Shown here: piece after piece, positions 34,791 to 42,521 of the stretch
Layout: each line of letters opens with the position of its first letter
How positions within the stretch are numbered: position 1 is the stretch's first letter
NCBI GenBank assembly: GCA_014655195.1
Contig: BNBH01000001.1
Coordinates: 248,001 to 312,000, forward strand
From: Streptomyces cellulosae
GTDB taxonomy: Bacteria; Actinomycetota; Actinomycetes; Streptomycetales; Streptomycetaceae
Direction: 5' to 3'
DNA length: 64,000 nucleotides
The notes under the pieces: generated by a model
What the model saw: only the letters and a program-made list of their open reading frames with translations
The model's database searches: none
Told to the model about the DNA's origin: nothing
Translations under genes and position numbers: made by a program

Positions 34791-34829
34791 ATGTATGACA
34801 ACCGGACGGAAGAGGTGGCTGCGGGCTAG
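34791..34829 (+). CDS. Possible 12-residue micro-ORF behind a strong promoter and GGAGG
   Basis: ATG at 34791 reads MYDNRTEEVAAG then TAG. Upstream are a good promoter and AAAGGAGGT, the anti-Shine-Dalgarno complement, ending about 11 bases before the ATG. The stop overlaps a GTG (TAGTG) that opens a second 21-residue frame, so the two would be coupled. No protein-coding gene follows on this strand; citrate synthase faces the other way. The whole may be a small structured RNA or a peptide gene. Recognition rests on signals only. Confidence 0.45.
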   Translation: MYDNRTEEVAAG

Positions 34830-34894
34830 TGGCCCGCCGTCGTACTCGGTTCGGCGCCGGACCGGCGTGCGCGAGATGCACGCGACCGGCCTAA
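34829..34894 (+). CDS. Possible 21-residue basic micro-ORF with CxxC
   Basis: GTG at 34829, overlapping the previous TAG, reads a basic peptide beginning VARRRTRFGAG and containing CARC near its end; the stop is TAA at 34892-34894. Translational coupling to the 12-residue frame is the only start signal. It could be a real short peptide, a leader, or chance. Confidence 0.3.
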   Translation: MARRRTRFGAGPACARCTRPA

Positions 34895-34910
34895 TCCAAC
34901 GCAGTCACCC

Positions 34911-35010
34911 GACCCGCGAGTCGCCGGTAACGTCCGGCCGGCTCCCCCGAGGGGGAACCAGACTCGCGGGTCGCCTGCGTTTCCGAAGGCTCTCAGCCCT
35001 TCGAAGGGCT
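34911..35010 (+). ncRNA. Structured 3' region of a putative small RNA
   Basis: After the micro-ORFs, GACCCGCGAGTC (34911-34922) pairs perfectly with GACTCGCGGGTC (34961-34972) around an inner hairpin (TCCCCC/GGGGGA at 34943-34956). A 16-base palindrome AGCCCTTCGAAGGGCT follows at 34995-35010, just before the convergent citrate synthase stop. Together with the promoter at 34730 these define a discrete transcript of about 250 bases. The final palindrome is the probable bidirectional terminator. Confidence 0.5.
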
Positions 35011-35018
35011 CAGGGCGC

Positions 35019-36119
35019 TCAGTGCGCGAGGGACGCGTAGCCCTCGACGTCGCGCGGGTCGCGCGGGCCCGGGCCCACGTAGCGGGCCGACGGGCGGACC
35101 AGCCGGCCCGTGCGCTTCTGCTCCAGGATGTGCGCCGACCAGCCCGCGGTGCGGGCGCAGGTGAACATCGACGTGAACATGTGCGCCGGGACCTCCGCGA
35201 AGTCCAGCACGATCGCGGCCCAGAACTCCACGTTCGTGGCCAGCACCCGGTCCGGGCGGCGGGCGTGCAGCTCGGCCAGCGCGGCCTTCTCCAGCGCCTC
35301 GGCGACCTCGTAGCGCGGCGCGCCCAACTCGCGGGCGGTGCGGCGCAGCACGCGGGCGCGGGGGTCCTCCGCGCGGTAGACGCGGTGGCCGAATCCCATC
35401 AGGCGCTCGCCCTTGTCGAGGGTCTTGCGGACGTACGCGTCGGCGTCCCCGGTGCGCTCGATCTCCTCGATCATGTGCAGCACGCGCGAGGGGGCGCCGC
35501 CGTGCAGCGGGCCGGACATGGCGCCGACGGCCCCGGAGAGCGCGGCGGCGACGTCCGCCCCGGTGGAGGCGATGACGCGGGCGGTGAACGTGGAGGCGTT
35601 CATGCCGTGCTCGGCGGCCGACGTCCAGTACGCGTCGACGGCGGCGACGTGCTTGGGGTCGGGCTCGCCGCGCCAGCGGATCATGAAACGCTCGACGACC
35701 GACTCGGCCTTGTCGATCTCGCTCTGCGGCACCATCGGCAGCCCCTGGCCGCGCGCCGACTGGGCGACGTACGACAGGGCCATGACGGCGGCGCGGGCGA
35801 GGTCCTCGCGGGCCTGCTCGGCATCGATGTCGAGGAGCGGTTTCAGGCCCCACACGGGGGCGAGCATGGCGAGCGCGGACTGCACGTCGACGCGGATGTC
35901 GCCGGAGTGCACGGGGATGGGGAACGGCTCGGCGGGCGGCAGTCCGGGCGCGAACGCCCCGTCGACGAGCAGCCCCCAGACGTTGCCGAAGGAGACGTGA
36001 CCGACCAGGTCCTCGATGTCGACGCCCCGGTAGCGGAGGGCGCCGCCCTCCTTGTCCGGTTCGGCGATCTCCGTCTCGAACGCGACGACTCCTTCGAGCC
36101 CGGGTACGAAGTCGGACAT
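35019..36119 (-). CDS. Citrate synthase-family enzyme with Asp-to-Glu change at the catalytic acid
   Basis: A 366-residue citrate synthase of the short bacterial group (condensing acetyl- or propionyl-CoA with oxaloacetate). Recognisable are LRYRGVDIEDLV near the start, SGPLHGGAPS (CoA/oxaloacetate His, about 208-217) and MGFGHRVYR (catalytic His, about 247-255). The segment TNVEFWAAIVLDF has Glu298 where most citrate synthases have the catalytic Asp of NVDF. The change is conservative and may be typical of this actinobacterial subgroup, so activity is plausible but substrate choice could differ. It is divergent from pdxH and convergent with the small-RNA locus. Confidence 0.9.
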   Translation of the reverse strand: MSDFVPGLEGVVAFETEIAEPDKEGGALRYRGVDIEDLVGHVSFGNVWGLLVDGAFAPGLPPAEPFPIPVHSGDIRVDVQSALAMLAPVWGLKPLLDIDAEQAREDLARAAVMALSYVAQSARGQGLPMVPQSEIDKAESVVERFMIRWRGEPDPKHVAAVDAYWTSAAEHGMNASTFTARVIASTGADVAAALSGAVGAMSGPLHGGAPSRVLHMIEEIERTGDADAYVRKTLDKGERLMGFGHRVYRAEDPRARVLRRTARELGAPRYEVAEALEKAALAELHARRPDRVLATNVEFWAAIVLDFAEVPAHMFTSMFTCARTAGWSAHILEQKRTGRLVRPSARYVGPGPRDPRDVEGYASLAH

Positions 36120-36426
36120 CAGGCGGCTCCCTCGATAGGTGGGTGACAGATGGTGTTGTGGGGTGGGACGACCATGTGTCGTGGCGCGATCGGTGTGGGT
36201 CCGGGGGATCCGCGGTCGGCTCGGTGAAAACTCGCGGTCTGGACGTCACCCCTGTGATGCCCGGCTGGCGGTCACCCAACCGGATCAGTGCCAGCACGAT
36301 ATCCCTGAGTGCCAGTTTTGGGGAGGGTTCGCGGCACTGAGTGCCACCCGTGAGGTTGGGCACCGGCTGTCTGTGACGTGGGCCACCACTCCCTCGCGGC
36401 CTGGGCGGATACGGCAGGATGACGGC
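36120..36426. other. 307-bp divergent promoter region of citrate synthase and pdxH with AGTGCCA repeats
   Basis: AGTGCCA occurs at about 36284, 36308 and 36340, and the last copy forms part of the dyad GGCACT-G-AGTGCC (36333-36345). Spacing of about 24 and 32 bp puts the copies on similar faces of the helix. Regulation of one or both genes by a dyad-binding protein is possible. No gene lies here. Confidence 0.45.
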
Positions 36427-37095
36427 GTGACCGACCGAGACGCCGTCCCCCTCGATCTCGCCTCGATGCGCAAGCAGTACCGGACCGAGGGGCTCTCCGA
36501 GACCGACCTCGCCGCCACCCCCGTCGAGCAGTTCGCGCGCTGGTTCGCGCAGGCCGCGCGGGAGGGCGGGCTGTTCGAGCCGAACGCCATGATCGTGTCG
36601 ACCGCGGACGCGGCGGGCCGGCCGAGTTCGCGCACGGTGCTGCTGAAGCACTTCGACGAGAGCGGGTTCGTGTTCTACACGAACTACGAGTCCCGCAAGG
36701 GCCGCGATCTGGCCGAGAACCCGCACGTCTCGCTGCTGTTCCCGTGGCATCCGGTCGCCCGGCAGGTCATCGTCACCGGCACGGCGCGGCGCACCGGGCG
36801 CGACGAGACGGCCGCGTACTTCCGCACGCGGCCGCACGGGTCCCAGCTGGGGGCGTGGGCCAGCGGCCAGTCGACGGTGATCGCGTCCCGCGAGGAACTG
36901 GACACGGCGTACGCCGCCCTGGCGGCGCGCTATCCGGAACCCGAGCGGGTCCCGGTGCCCCCGCACTGGGGCGGCTTCCGGGTGGTCCCGGAGACGGTGG
37001 AGTTCTGGCAGGGCCGCGAGAACCGCCTCCACGACCGCCTGCGGTACGTGGCCGTGCCGGGCGGCGGCTGGAGGGTGGAGCGGCTCGCGCCGTGA
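36427..37095 (+). CDS. pdxH: Pyridoxamine 5'-phosphate oxidase
   Basis: A 222-residue PdxH, the FMN enzyme that oxidises pyridoxine- or pyridoxamine-5'-phosphate to PLP. It has the complete signature: [12 protein letters not shown] at the start, [31 protein letters not shown] (FMN and substrate residues, about 60-90), [21 protein letters not shown] and the C-terminal [16 protein letters not shown] with the conserved R-L-H-R pattern. GTG at 36427 gives the family length. This is the canonical copy; a divergent paralogue lies at 8544-9227. Confidence 0.95.
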   Translation: MTDRDAVPLDLASMRKQYRTEGLSETDLAATPVEQFARWFAQAAREGGLFEPNAMIVSTADAAGRPSSRTVLLKHFDESGFVFYTNYESRKGRDLAENPHVSLLFPWHPVARQVIVTGTARRTGRDETAAYFRTRPHGSQLGAWASGQSTVIASREELDTAYAALAARYPEPERVPVPPHWGGFRVVPETVEFWQGRENRLHDRLRYVAVPGGGWRVERLAP

Positions 37096-37618
37096 GCGGT
37101 CTCCCTGCGGGGCGCGCCGGATCGTCCCGCGGGCAGCCCGGCCGGGCAGGCGTACAGCAAAGCCGTCACCGCGAGCGCCGCCGCTCAGGCCCCGCGCACT
37201 GCGCCGCCGAGACACGCGAGGACGCCGGACCGGGCGTCCCGCCCCCGTGCCTCTCCCGCGGCCGTGGGACGCCGCTACGCTCGGCAAACGGGCCCGCCGC
37301 GCCCGCCGGACGAGGCCGTGGCCGCCGCCCGAGACCTCGCACGCAGAGCGACGAGCAGCCGGCCCTGGGGCGCCCTCACCTCGCGTGACCGCGTGGCGTC
37401 GGGCCCCGCCCGCGAGATGCCTGACACCAGGTAACGCCCTTGCGCGCCTGCAACGCGCGGCGCGTGACGCCGTCCGGGCAGCCCGGCGCACGGAGTCGCC
37501 GTGGGATTCGTCGCAGGCGTCCCCCGGGGCGCCGGTGCGGAGGGCCGGGCCCCGGCGCCCTGGCCGCGCGCGGGCGCGCCGTCACGCGCCGTGAGAGTCT
37601 GCGCGCCTCGGCGCGTCC
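37096..37618. other. 523-bp convergent intergenic region, nothing recognised
   Basis: Between the convergent pdxH and zinc-ribbon genes. Base composition is strongly GC-rich; frames here are long only for that reason and read as Arg/Ala/Pro-rich. I see no promoter, repeat of the dispersed family or strong terminator. Confidence 0.5.
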
Positions 37619-38200
37619 TCAGAGCTTGCCCCAGACCCGTACCGTCCTGTGGCCCTCGAAGACGTCCGCGAAGCGGGTGAGGAACTCGTCCGAGAAGTGC
37701 GGCCAGTTCCAGAACTCGAAGCCCAGGTGGGCGAAGGCGAAGAAGTCGTCCGCCCAGCGGTACTCGGGGAGCGGGACGGAGGCGGCGCAGGCGGGGCAGA
37801 CGACGTCGGCCTCCCCCTCCTCGTCCCAGGTGCGCAGGGCGGCGCCGAACGGCTCCCAGGCCTCGTCGTCCGACTGCCAGGTGTCGGTGATCAGCCGGGT
37901 CGTGGCCTCGCAGCGGGGGCAGGTGACCGCCTCCGGCTCGCCCTGGCCGGCGCTGAAGACCGTGCGGCCGACCTGCACGTCCAGGCCGCCGCCCGGTTCC
38001 CAGGAGGCGTCCTCCGGGCCGCAGACGCCGGCCCAGTTCGGGCCCGGCGGGTGCCCCAGCGGTGCGCCCAGCACGCAGTCGGTCCGGTCGGGCAGGACCA
38101 TGCCCTCGGACAGCAGCCACGCGAGACCGCGGTCCGCGTAGGCCGCCGCCTCCTCCGGGCTCGCGTCGAGGTCGACGATCGTCTGGAAGTAGTCACCCAT
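37619..38200 (-). CDS. Conserved protein with a zinc-ribbon-like CxxC pair
   Basis: A 193-residue cytosolic protein without known function. It carries CPRC (about 94-97) and CPAC (about 136-139), spaced like a zinc ribbon, around LITDTWQSDDEAWEPFG. The C-terminus is aromatic and acidic (WADDFFAFAHLGFEFWNWPHFSDEFL). The start MGDYFQTIVDL at 38200 is clear. Homologues are common as orphans in streptomycetes. It is upstream (minus strand) of nothing in an operon; its stop faces pdxH. Confidence 0.8.
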   Translation of the reverse strand: MGDYFQTIVDLDASPEEAAAYADRGLAWLLSEGMVLPDRTDCVLGAPLGHPPGPNWAGVCGPEDASWEPGGGLDVQVGRTVFSAGQGEPEAVTCPRCEATTRLITDTWQSDDEAWEPFGAALRTWDEEGEADVVCPACAASVPLPEYRWADDFFAFAHLGFEFWNWPHFSDEFLTRFADVFEGHRTVRVWGKL

Positions 38201-38235
38201 GACGGACACCGTAGGCCCGGCCACCGACAGTGACC

Positions 38236-38850
38236 TCAGCGCAGCGCCTCGTCCAGGAGGTCCGCCCACTGGGCGACGACCCGTTCGCGGCGGGCGGTGT
38301 CGTCGGAGAGGAGGTTGGCCAGGCCCAGGCCGCGGGCCATGTCGAGAAAGCCCTGGACGGTCTCGCGGACGCCGGGGCGGGACTCGTCCGCGCCGAGGAG
38401 TTCCACGGCGATGCGGTGCGAGTCGCGTCCGACGCGCAGCTCCAGCTCCGTCACCCGAGGCCGCAGCTGCTCCTCGTTGGAGGCGGCCACCCACAGGTGC
38501 AGGGCGGCGCGGAAGAGAGGCCCGGTGTAGAGGTCGACGAGGGCGGCGACCACCGCGCGGCGGTCGGCGGCCGCGGCGCCTTCGGGGAAGAGGGCGCGCA
38601 GAGCCGTGGAGCGTTCCTCGGCGACGTACTCCACGGCGGCCGTGAAGAGGTCCTCCCGCGTGGGGAAGTGGTGCTGGGCGGCGCCCCGGGAGACGCCGGC
38701 CCGTTCGGCGACGACGGAGACCGTGGAGCCCGCCCAGCCGTGTTCGGCGAGGCAGGCCACGGCGGCCTCCAGGAGCCGCTGCCGGGTGGCCCGGCTGCGG
38801 TCCTGCTTGGGCACGCGTGCGGCACGGTCGGCCGTGTTCACCTCGCCCAT
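38236..38850 (-). CDS. TetR-family regulator, last gene of the catabolic operon
   Basis: A 204-residue TetR-type protein with helix-turn-helix RLLEAAVACLAEHGWAGSTVSVVAERAGVSRGAAQHHFPTREDLF (about 25-69) and a TetR C-terminal ligand domain. It follows the crotonase gene by 7 bp on the same strand, as the last gene of the operon. The placement predicts a local repressor relieved by an acyl-CoA intermediate; the dyad near 48585-48598 at the operon's start is its likely target. Confidence 0.9.
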   Translation of the reverse strand: MGEVNTADRAARVPKQDRSRATRQRLLEAAVACLAEHGWAGSTVSVVAERAGVSRGAAQHHFPTREDLFTAAVEYVAEERSTALRALFPEGAAAADRRAVVAALVDLYTGPLFRAALHLWVAASNEEQLRPRVTELELRVGRDSHRIAVELLGADESRPGVRETVQGFLDMARGLGLANLLSDDTARRERVVAQWADLLDEALR

Positions 38851-38857
38851 GCCGCGT

Positions 38858-39592
38858 TCACACCGCCCATTCCGGATCCCGTCGTTCGAGGAACGCCGTC
38901 ATGCCCTCGCGCGCGGGCGCGGAGGCGAAGAGGCGTGCCGAGAGCGCGGTCAGGGCGTCCGCGTCCCGGTCGAAGGTCTCCAGAACCTTAGCCGTGAGCA
39001 GCCGTTTCGTCTCGGCGAGGGCCTCGGGCGCGGACCGGCGCAGACCGTCGAGGACCGGCTCCAACGTCTCGTCCACGTCCTCGCCGGCCGCCGTCAGCAG
39101 GCCGATGCGCGCGGCCTCGTCGGCGTCGAAGCGTTCCCCGGTGAGGTAGTAGCGGGTCAGCGCCCGCGGGTCGGTGCGGGGCAGCAGCGGCAGGGAGATC
39201 ACCGCCGGGGCGACCCCGATCCGCACCTCGGTGAAGGCGAACGTCGCCGTACGGGAGGCGACGCCGATGTCGCAGGCGGCGAGCAGCCCGAGCCCGCCCG
39301 CGCGGACGTGCCCGGTGACGCGGGCGACGACCGGTTTGGGCAGCTCGACGATCTGCCGGAGCAGACCGACCAGCGAGGCGGGCGCGGGCGGGTCCTTCAG
39401 GTCGGCGCCCGCGCTGAACGTGTTGCCGGTGTGGGTGAGGACCACCGCGCGGACGCCGGGGTCCTTCCCGGCGTCGGTGAGCGCGGCGGCGAGGTCGCCG
39501 ACGAGGGCGGCGGACAGGGCGTTGCGGCGCTCCGGGGCGTCGAGGGACAGCGTCTCGACGCCGCGGGTGCGACTGCGGCCGATCAGGGTCAC
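38858..39592 (-). CDS. Enoyl-CoA hydratase/isomerase family protein
   Basis: A 244-residue crotonase. Visible are PERRNALS (CoA site), FSAGADLK (oxyanion hole, about 58-65) and GHVRAGGLGLLAACDIGVAS (second hole, about 93-112). FTEVRIGVAPAVIS follows, which is typical of the methylglutaconyl-CoA/isohexenylglutaconyl-CoA-type hydratases used in leucine and terpenoid breakdown. GTG at 39592 overlaps the ligase stop by 4 bp. In context it would hydrate the carboxylated, unsaturated acyl-CoA made by the carboxylase. Confidence 0.92.
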   Translation of the reverse strand: MTLIGRSRTRGVETLSLDAPERRNALSAALVGDLAAALTDAGKDPGVRAVVLTHTGNTFSAGADLKDPPAPASLVGLLRQIVELPKPVVARVTGHVRAGGLGLLAACDIGVASRTATFAFTEVRIGVAPAVISLPLLPRTDPRALTRYYLTGERFDADEAARIGLLTAAGEDVDETLEPVLDGLRRSAPEALAETKRLLTAKVLETFDRDADALTALSARLFASAPAREGMTAFLERRDPEWAV

Positions 39593-41169
39593 GAGGGCTC
39601 CTTGTGCGCCGCCCGGAGTTCGCGGCGCAGGATCTTTCCGGAGGCGGCGCGGGGCACGCCGTCGATGAAGGTGACGTGCCGGACCCGCTTGTACGGGGCG
39701 ACGCGTTCGGCGACGTACATCATGACCTCGCCCTCGGTGAGGTCCGGGGCGGAGGGGTGGCGGACGACGAAGGCGTGCGGGACCTCGTTGCCGTCCTCGT
39801 TGTAGACGCCGATGACGGCGGCGTCGGCGACGCCGGGGTGGGTGAGCAGCAGCGCCTCCAGCTCGGCGGGCGCCACCTGGAAGCCCTTGTACTTGATGAG
39901 CTCCTTCACCCGGTCGACGACGAACAGCCACCCGTCGTCGTCGACGTGGCCGACGTCCCCGGTGTGCAGCCACCCGTCCTCGTCGATCATCGCGGCGGTG
40001 GCGTCGGGGCGTCCGAGGTAGCCCTTCATCACCTGCGGGCCGCGGATGAGGATTTCGCCGGACTCGCCGGGACCGAGGTCCTTGCCGGGGTCGTCCAGGG
40101 ACACGATCCGCATCTCGGTGCCGGCGATGAGCTTGCCGACGGTGCCGGGCGGCGCCTGGTCCATGAGGTCCAGCGGGACGACATGGGTGCCGGGCGACAG
40201 CTCCGTCATGCCGTACGCCTGCCCGACCGGCGGCAGGCCGAGCCGCTGCGCGCAGGCGGCGGCGAGCTTGGCGTCCAGGGGCGCGGCGGCGCTGATGACG
40301 TGCTTCAGGGACGACAGGTCGTACTCGGCGACCAGCGGGTGCTTGGCGAGGGCCAGCACGATCGGCGGGGCGACGTACAAGGCGGTGATGCGGTGGTTCT
40401 GGATGGCCGCGAGGAACGTCTCCAGGTCGAAGCGCGGCAGCACGACCACGGTGGCGCCCTGCCGCAGCGGGGCGTTCATCAGCGCGGTGAGGCCGTAGAT
40501 GTGGAAGAACGGCAGCACGGCGAGGACGCGGTCGCCGGGTCCGGCCGTGATCGACGGCTGGAGCTGGGCGAGGTTGGTGGCGATCTGCCGGTGGGTGAGC
40601 ATCACGCCCTTGGGTGTGCCGGTGGTGCCGGAGGAGTACGGCAGCGCGGCGACGTCCTCGACCGGGTCGATGCCGACGGCCGGCTCGGGGCCCGTACAGC
40701 CCAGCATGTCGATCAGCGAGCGGTGTCCGGGCGCGCTGTCGCAGACGAAGATCTCCTCGACGCCGCCCGCGAGTTCGGCGGCCCGGCGCGCGCTGTCCAG
40801 CAGGGGCGACACGGTCACGATCCACCTCGCCGCGCTGTCCTCGAGCTGCTTGGCGAACTCCTCGGGCGTGGCGAGCGGATGCACGGTGGTGACGGCGGCG
40901 CCCGCGCGGGTCGCCGCGTAGAAGGCGGTGGGGAAGGCGATCGTGTTGGGGCTGTGCAGGGCGAGCACGTCCCCCTTGCGCACGCCCGCCTCGGCGAGTC
41001 CGGCGGCTACCCGCCGGTGGAAACGGTCGAGCTGTTCGTAGGTGAGGGTGGTGCCGTCGGTGCCGTCGATCAGGGCCGGGGTGCTCCCGAACTCGGCGGC
41101 GCGGGCCAGCACCGCGTCGTGGATGGGGAGTTCGACCGGCGTGACGTCTGCGTACGCGCTGCGGAACAT
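39589..41169 (-). CDS. Acyl/aryl-CoA ligase, 4-coumarate:CoA ligase-like
   Basis: A 526-residue ANL-superfamily ligase activating a carboxylic acid to its CoA thioester via the adenylate. The phosphate loop is LPYSSGTTGTPKGVMLTH (about 183-200), with AYGMTELSP, GDVGHVDDDGWLFVVDRVKELIKYKG and the catalytic lysine in ASGKILRREL near the C-terminus. GGAGGAACC directly precedes the ATG at 41169. In S. coelicolor the gene in the equivalent place is known as a cinnamate/4-coumarate:CoA ligase-type enzyme. Here its operon partners suggest the physiological substrate is an acid entering carboxylase-dependent catabolism. Confidence 0.93.
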   Translation of the reverse strand: MFRSAYADVTPVELPIHDAVLARAAEFGSTPALIDGTDGTTLTYEQLDRFHRRVAAGLAEAGVRKGDVLALHSPNTIAFPTAFYAATRAGAAVTTVHPLATPEEFAKQLEDSAARWIVTVSPLLDSARRAAELAGGVEEIFVCDSAPGHRSLIDMLGCTGPEPAVGIDPVEDVAALPYSSGTTGTPKGVMLTHRQIATNLAQLQPSITAGPGDRVLAVLPFFHIYGLTALMNAPLRQGATVVVLPRFDLETFLAAIQNHRITALYVAPPIVLALAKHPLVAEYDLSSLKHVISAAAPLDAKLAAACAQRLGLPPVGQAYGMTELSPGTHVVPLDLMDQAPPGTVGKLIAGTEMRIVSLDDPGKDLGPGESGEILIRGPQVMKGYLGRPDATAAMIDEDGWLHTGDVGHVDDDGWLFVVDRVKELIKYKGFQVAPAELEALLLTHPGVADAAVIGVYNEDGNEVPHAFVVRHPSAPDLTEGEVMMYVAERVAPYKRVRHVTFIDGVPRAASGKILRRELRAAHKEPS

Positions 41170-41205
41170 GGTTCCTCCAAGACGGCCGGGAGGCTTGCCG
41201 GTCGC

Positions 41206-42369
41206 CTAGTACGACTTGGGCAGGCCCAGGGTCTGGTGGGAGACGTAGTTGAGAATCATCTCCCGGCTGACCGGCGCGATACGAGACACGCGCGCGGCGG
41301 TTATCAGCTGGGCGAGCCCGAACTCGCGGGTGAGGCCGTTGCCGCCGAGGGTGTGCACGGCCTGGTCGACGGCCTTCACACAGGCCTCGGCCGCCGCGTA
41401 CTTGGCCATGTTGGCGGCCTCCCCCGCGCCGATGTCGTCGCCCGCGTCGTAGAGGTGGGCGGCCTTCTGCATCATCAGGCGGGCCAGTTCGAGGTCGATG
41501 TGCGCCTGCGCGAGGGGGTGCGCGATCGCCTGGTGGGAGCCGATGGGCGCCTTCCATACGGTGCGGTCGCGCGCGTACTCGACGGCGCGGGCCAGCGCGA
41601 AGCGGCCCATGCCGATCGCGAAGGCGGCCGTCATGATGCGCTCGGGGTTGAGGCCGGCGAACAGTTGGAGCAGGCCCGCGTCCTCGTCGCCGACCAGTGC
41701 GTCGGCGGGCAGCCGCACGTCGTCGAGGACCAGCTCGAACTGCTTCTCCGCGGCGTTCAGTTCCATGTCGATCCTGTGGCGCTGGAAGCCCGGGGTGTCG
41801 CGCGGGACGATGAACAGGCAGGGCTTCAGGCGGCCGGTGCGGGCGTCCTCCGTGCGGCCGACGATGAGAGTGGCATCGGCGATGTCCACCCCCGAGACGA
41901 ACACCTTGCGTCCGGTGAGGATCCAGTCGCCGGTGGCGGGGTCGCGGCGCGCGGTGGTGGTGATGCGGTGGGAGTTGGAGCCGGCGTCGGGCTCGGTGAT
42001 GCCGAAGGCCATGGTGCGGGTGCCGTCGGCGAGGGCGGGGAGCCAGGCGCGCTTCTGCTCCTCGGTGCCGAAGCGGGCGATGACCGTGCCGCAGATGGCC
42101 GGTGAGACCACCATGAGGAGGAGGGGGCAGCCCGCGGCGCCCAGTTCCTCCAGGACGATGGAGAGTTCGGAGATGCCGCCGCCTCCGCCGCCGTGCTCCT
42201 CCGGGAGGTTGACGCCGAGGTAGCCGAGCTTGGCGGCCTCCGCCCAGAGTTCTGTGGCGGGCCTGTCCTCTTCGACGGTGCGGGTGAAGTAGGCGCGGCC
42301 GTACTTGTGGCCGAGGGCGGACACGGCTGTGCGGAGGGCTTTGTGTTCTTCTGACTCGATCACCGGCAT
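41206..42369 (-). CDS. Acyl-CoA dehydrogenase
   Basis: A 387-residue FAD acyl-CoA dehydrogenase introducing the 2,3-double bond. ACAD signature parts are MAFGITEPDAGSN (about 115-127), DWILTGRKVFVSGVDIAD, the second motif HTLGGNGLTREF (about 330-341) and the closing RDTRAA-like arrangement. The active-site base is in the usual late position region. An AAGGAG site precedes the ATG at 42369. It is separated from the biotin carboxylase gene by 150 bp carrying two dispersed repeats, so it may be read from a second promoter as well. Closest in type to citronellyl/isovaleryl-CoA dehydrogenases by operon logic. Confidence 0.92.
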   Translation of the reverse strand: MPVIESEEHKALRTAVSALGHKYGRAYFTRTVEEDRPATELWAEAAKLGYLGVNLPEEHGGGGGGISELSIVLEELGAAGCPLLLMVVSPAICGTVIARFGTEEQKRAWLPALADGTRTMAFGITEPDAGSNSHRITTTARRDPATGDWILTGRKVFVSGVDIADATLIVGRTEDARTGRLKPCLFIVPRDTPGFQRHRIDMELNAAEKQFELVLDDVRLPADALVGDEDAGLLQLFAGLNPERIMTAAFAIGMGRFALARAVEYARDRTVWKAPIGSHQAIAHPLAQAHIDLELARLMMQKAAHLYDAGDDIGAGEAANMAKYAAAEACVKAVDQAVHTLGGNGLTREFGLAQLITAARVSRIAPVSREMILNYVSHQTLGLPKSY

Positions 42370-42432
42370 GTGGGCTCCTTGGGAGGAGGGGCTGTGAGTC
42401 GTTGGGTGGGTGCGGGTTGTGTGTGGCTGGTC

Positions 42433-42521
42433 GCGCAGTTCCCCGCGCCCCTAGGGGGCGGTTGCGGTCGTGCGGTTCCCGCGGGTTCGTGGGGGTTGCT
42501 CGCGCAGTTCCCCGCGTCCCT
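42433..42521. repeat. Two direct copies of the dispersed 20-bp element within the catabolic operon
   Basis: GCGCAGTTCCCCGCGCCCCT at 42433-42452 and a one-mismatch copy at 42502-42521. They lie between acyl-CoA dehydrogenase and biotin carboxylase genes; the second overlaps the carboxylase stop codon. They may attenuate or process the operon mRNA at this point. Confidence 0.8.

Larger units (their letters stand above)
34510..35018. other. 509-bp intergenic region containing the micro-ORF/small-RNA locus
   Basis: Bounded by the PAS gene start and the citrate synthase stop. The part 34510-34660 is the PAS promoter region, locally AT-rich; the remainder is described in separate entries (insulating hairpin, promoter, two micro-ORFs, structured RNA, terminator). 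Confidence 0.6.

Noticed and set aside
34795..35040. 81-residue frame beginning at the second ATG of the micro-ORF locus
   Set aside because: It runs through the structured region and into the citrate synthase 3' end, is very Arg-rich, and has no better start signal than the 12-residue frame.
36333..36345. Resemblance of GGCACT-G-AGTGCC to the CIRCE heat-shock operator
   Set aside because: CIRCE needs TTAGCACTC and GAGTGCTAA with a 9-bp spacer; the spacing and flanks do not match.
37247..37594. 115-residue plus-strand frame in the pdxH downstream region
   Set aside because: Arg/Ala/Pro-rich, without ribosome-binding site or recognisable domain.
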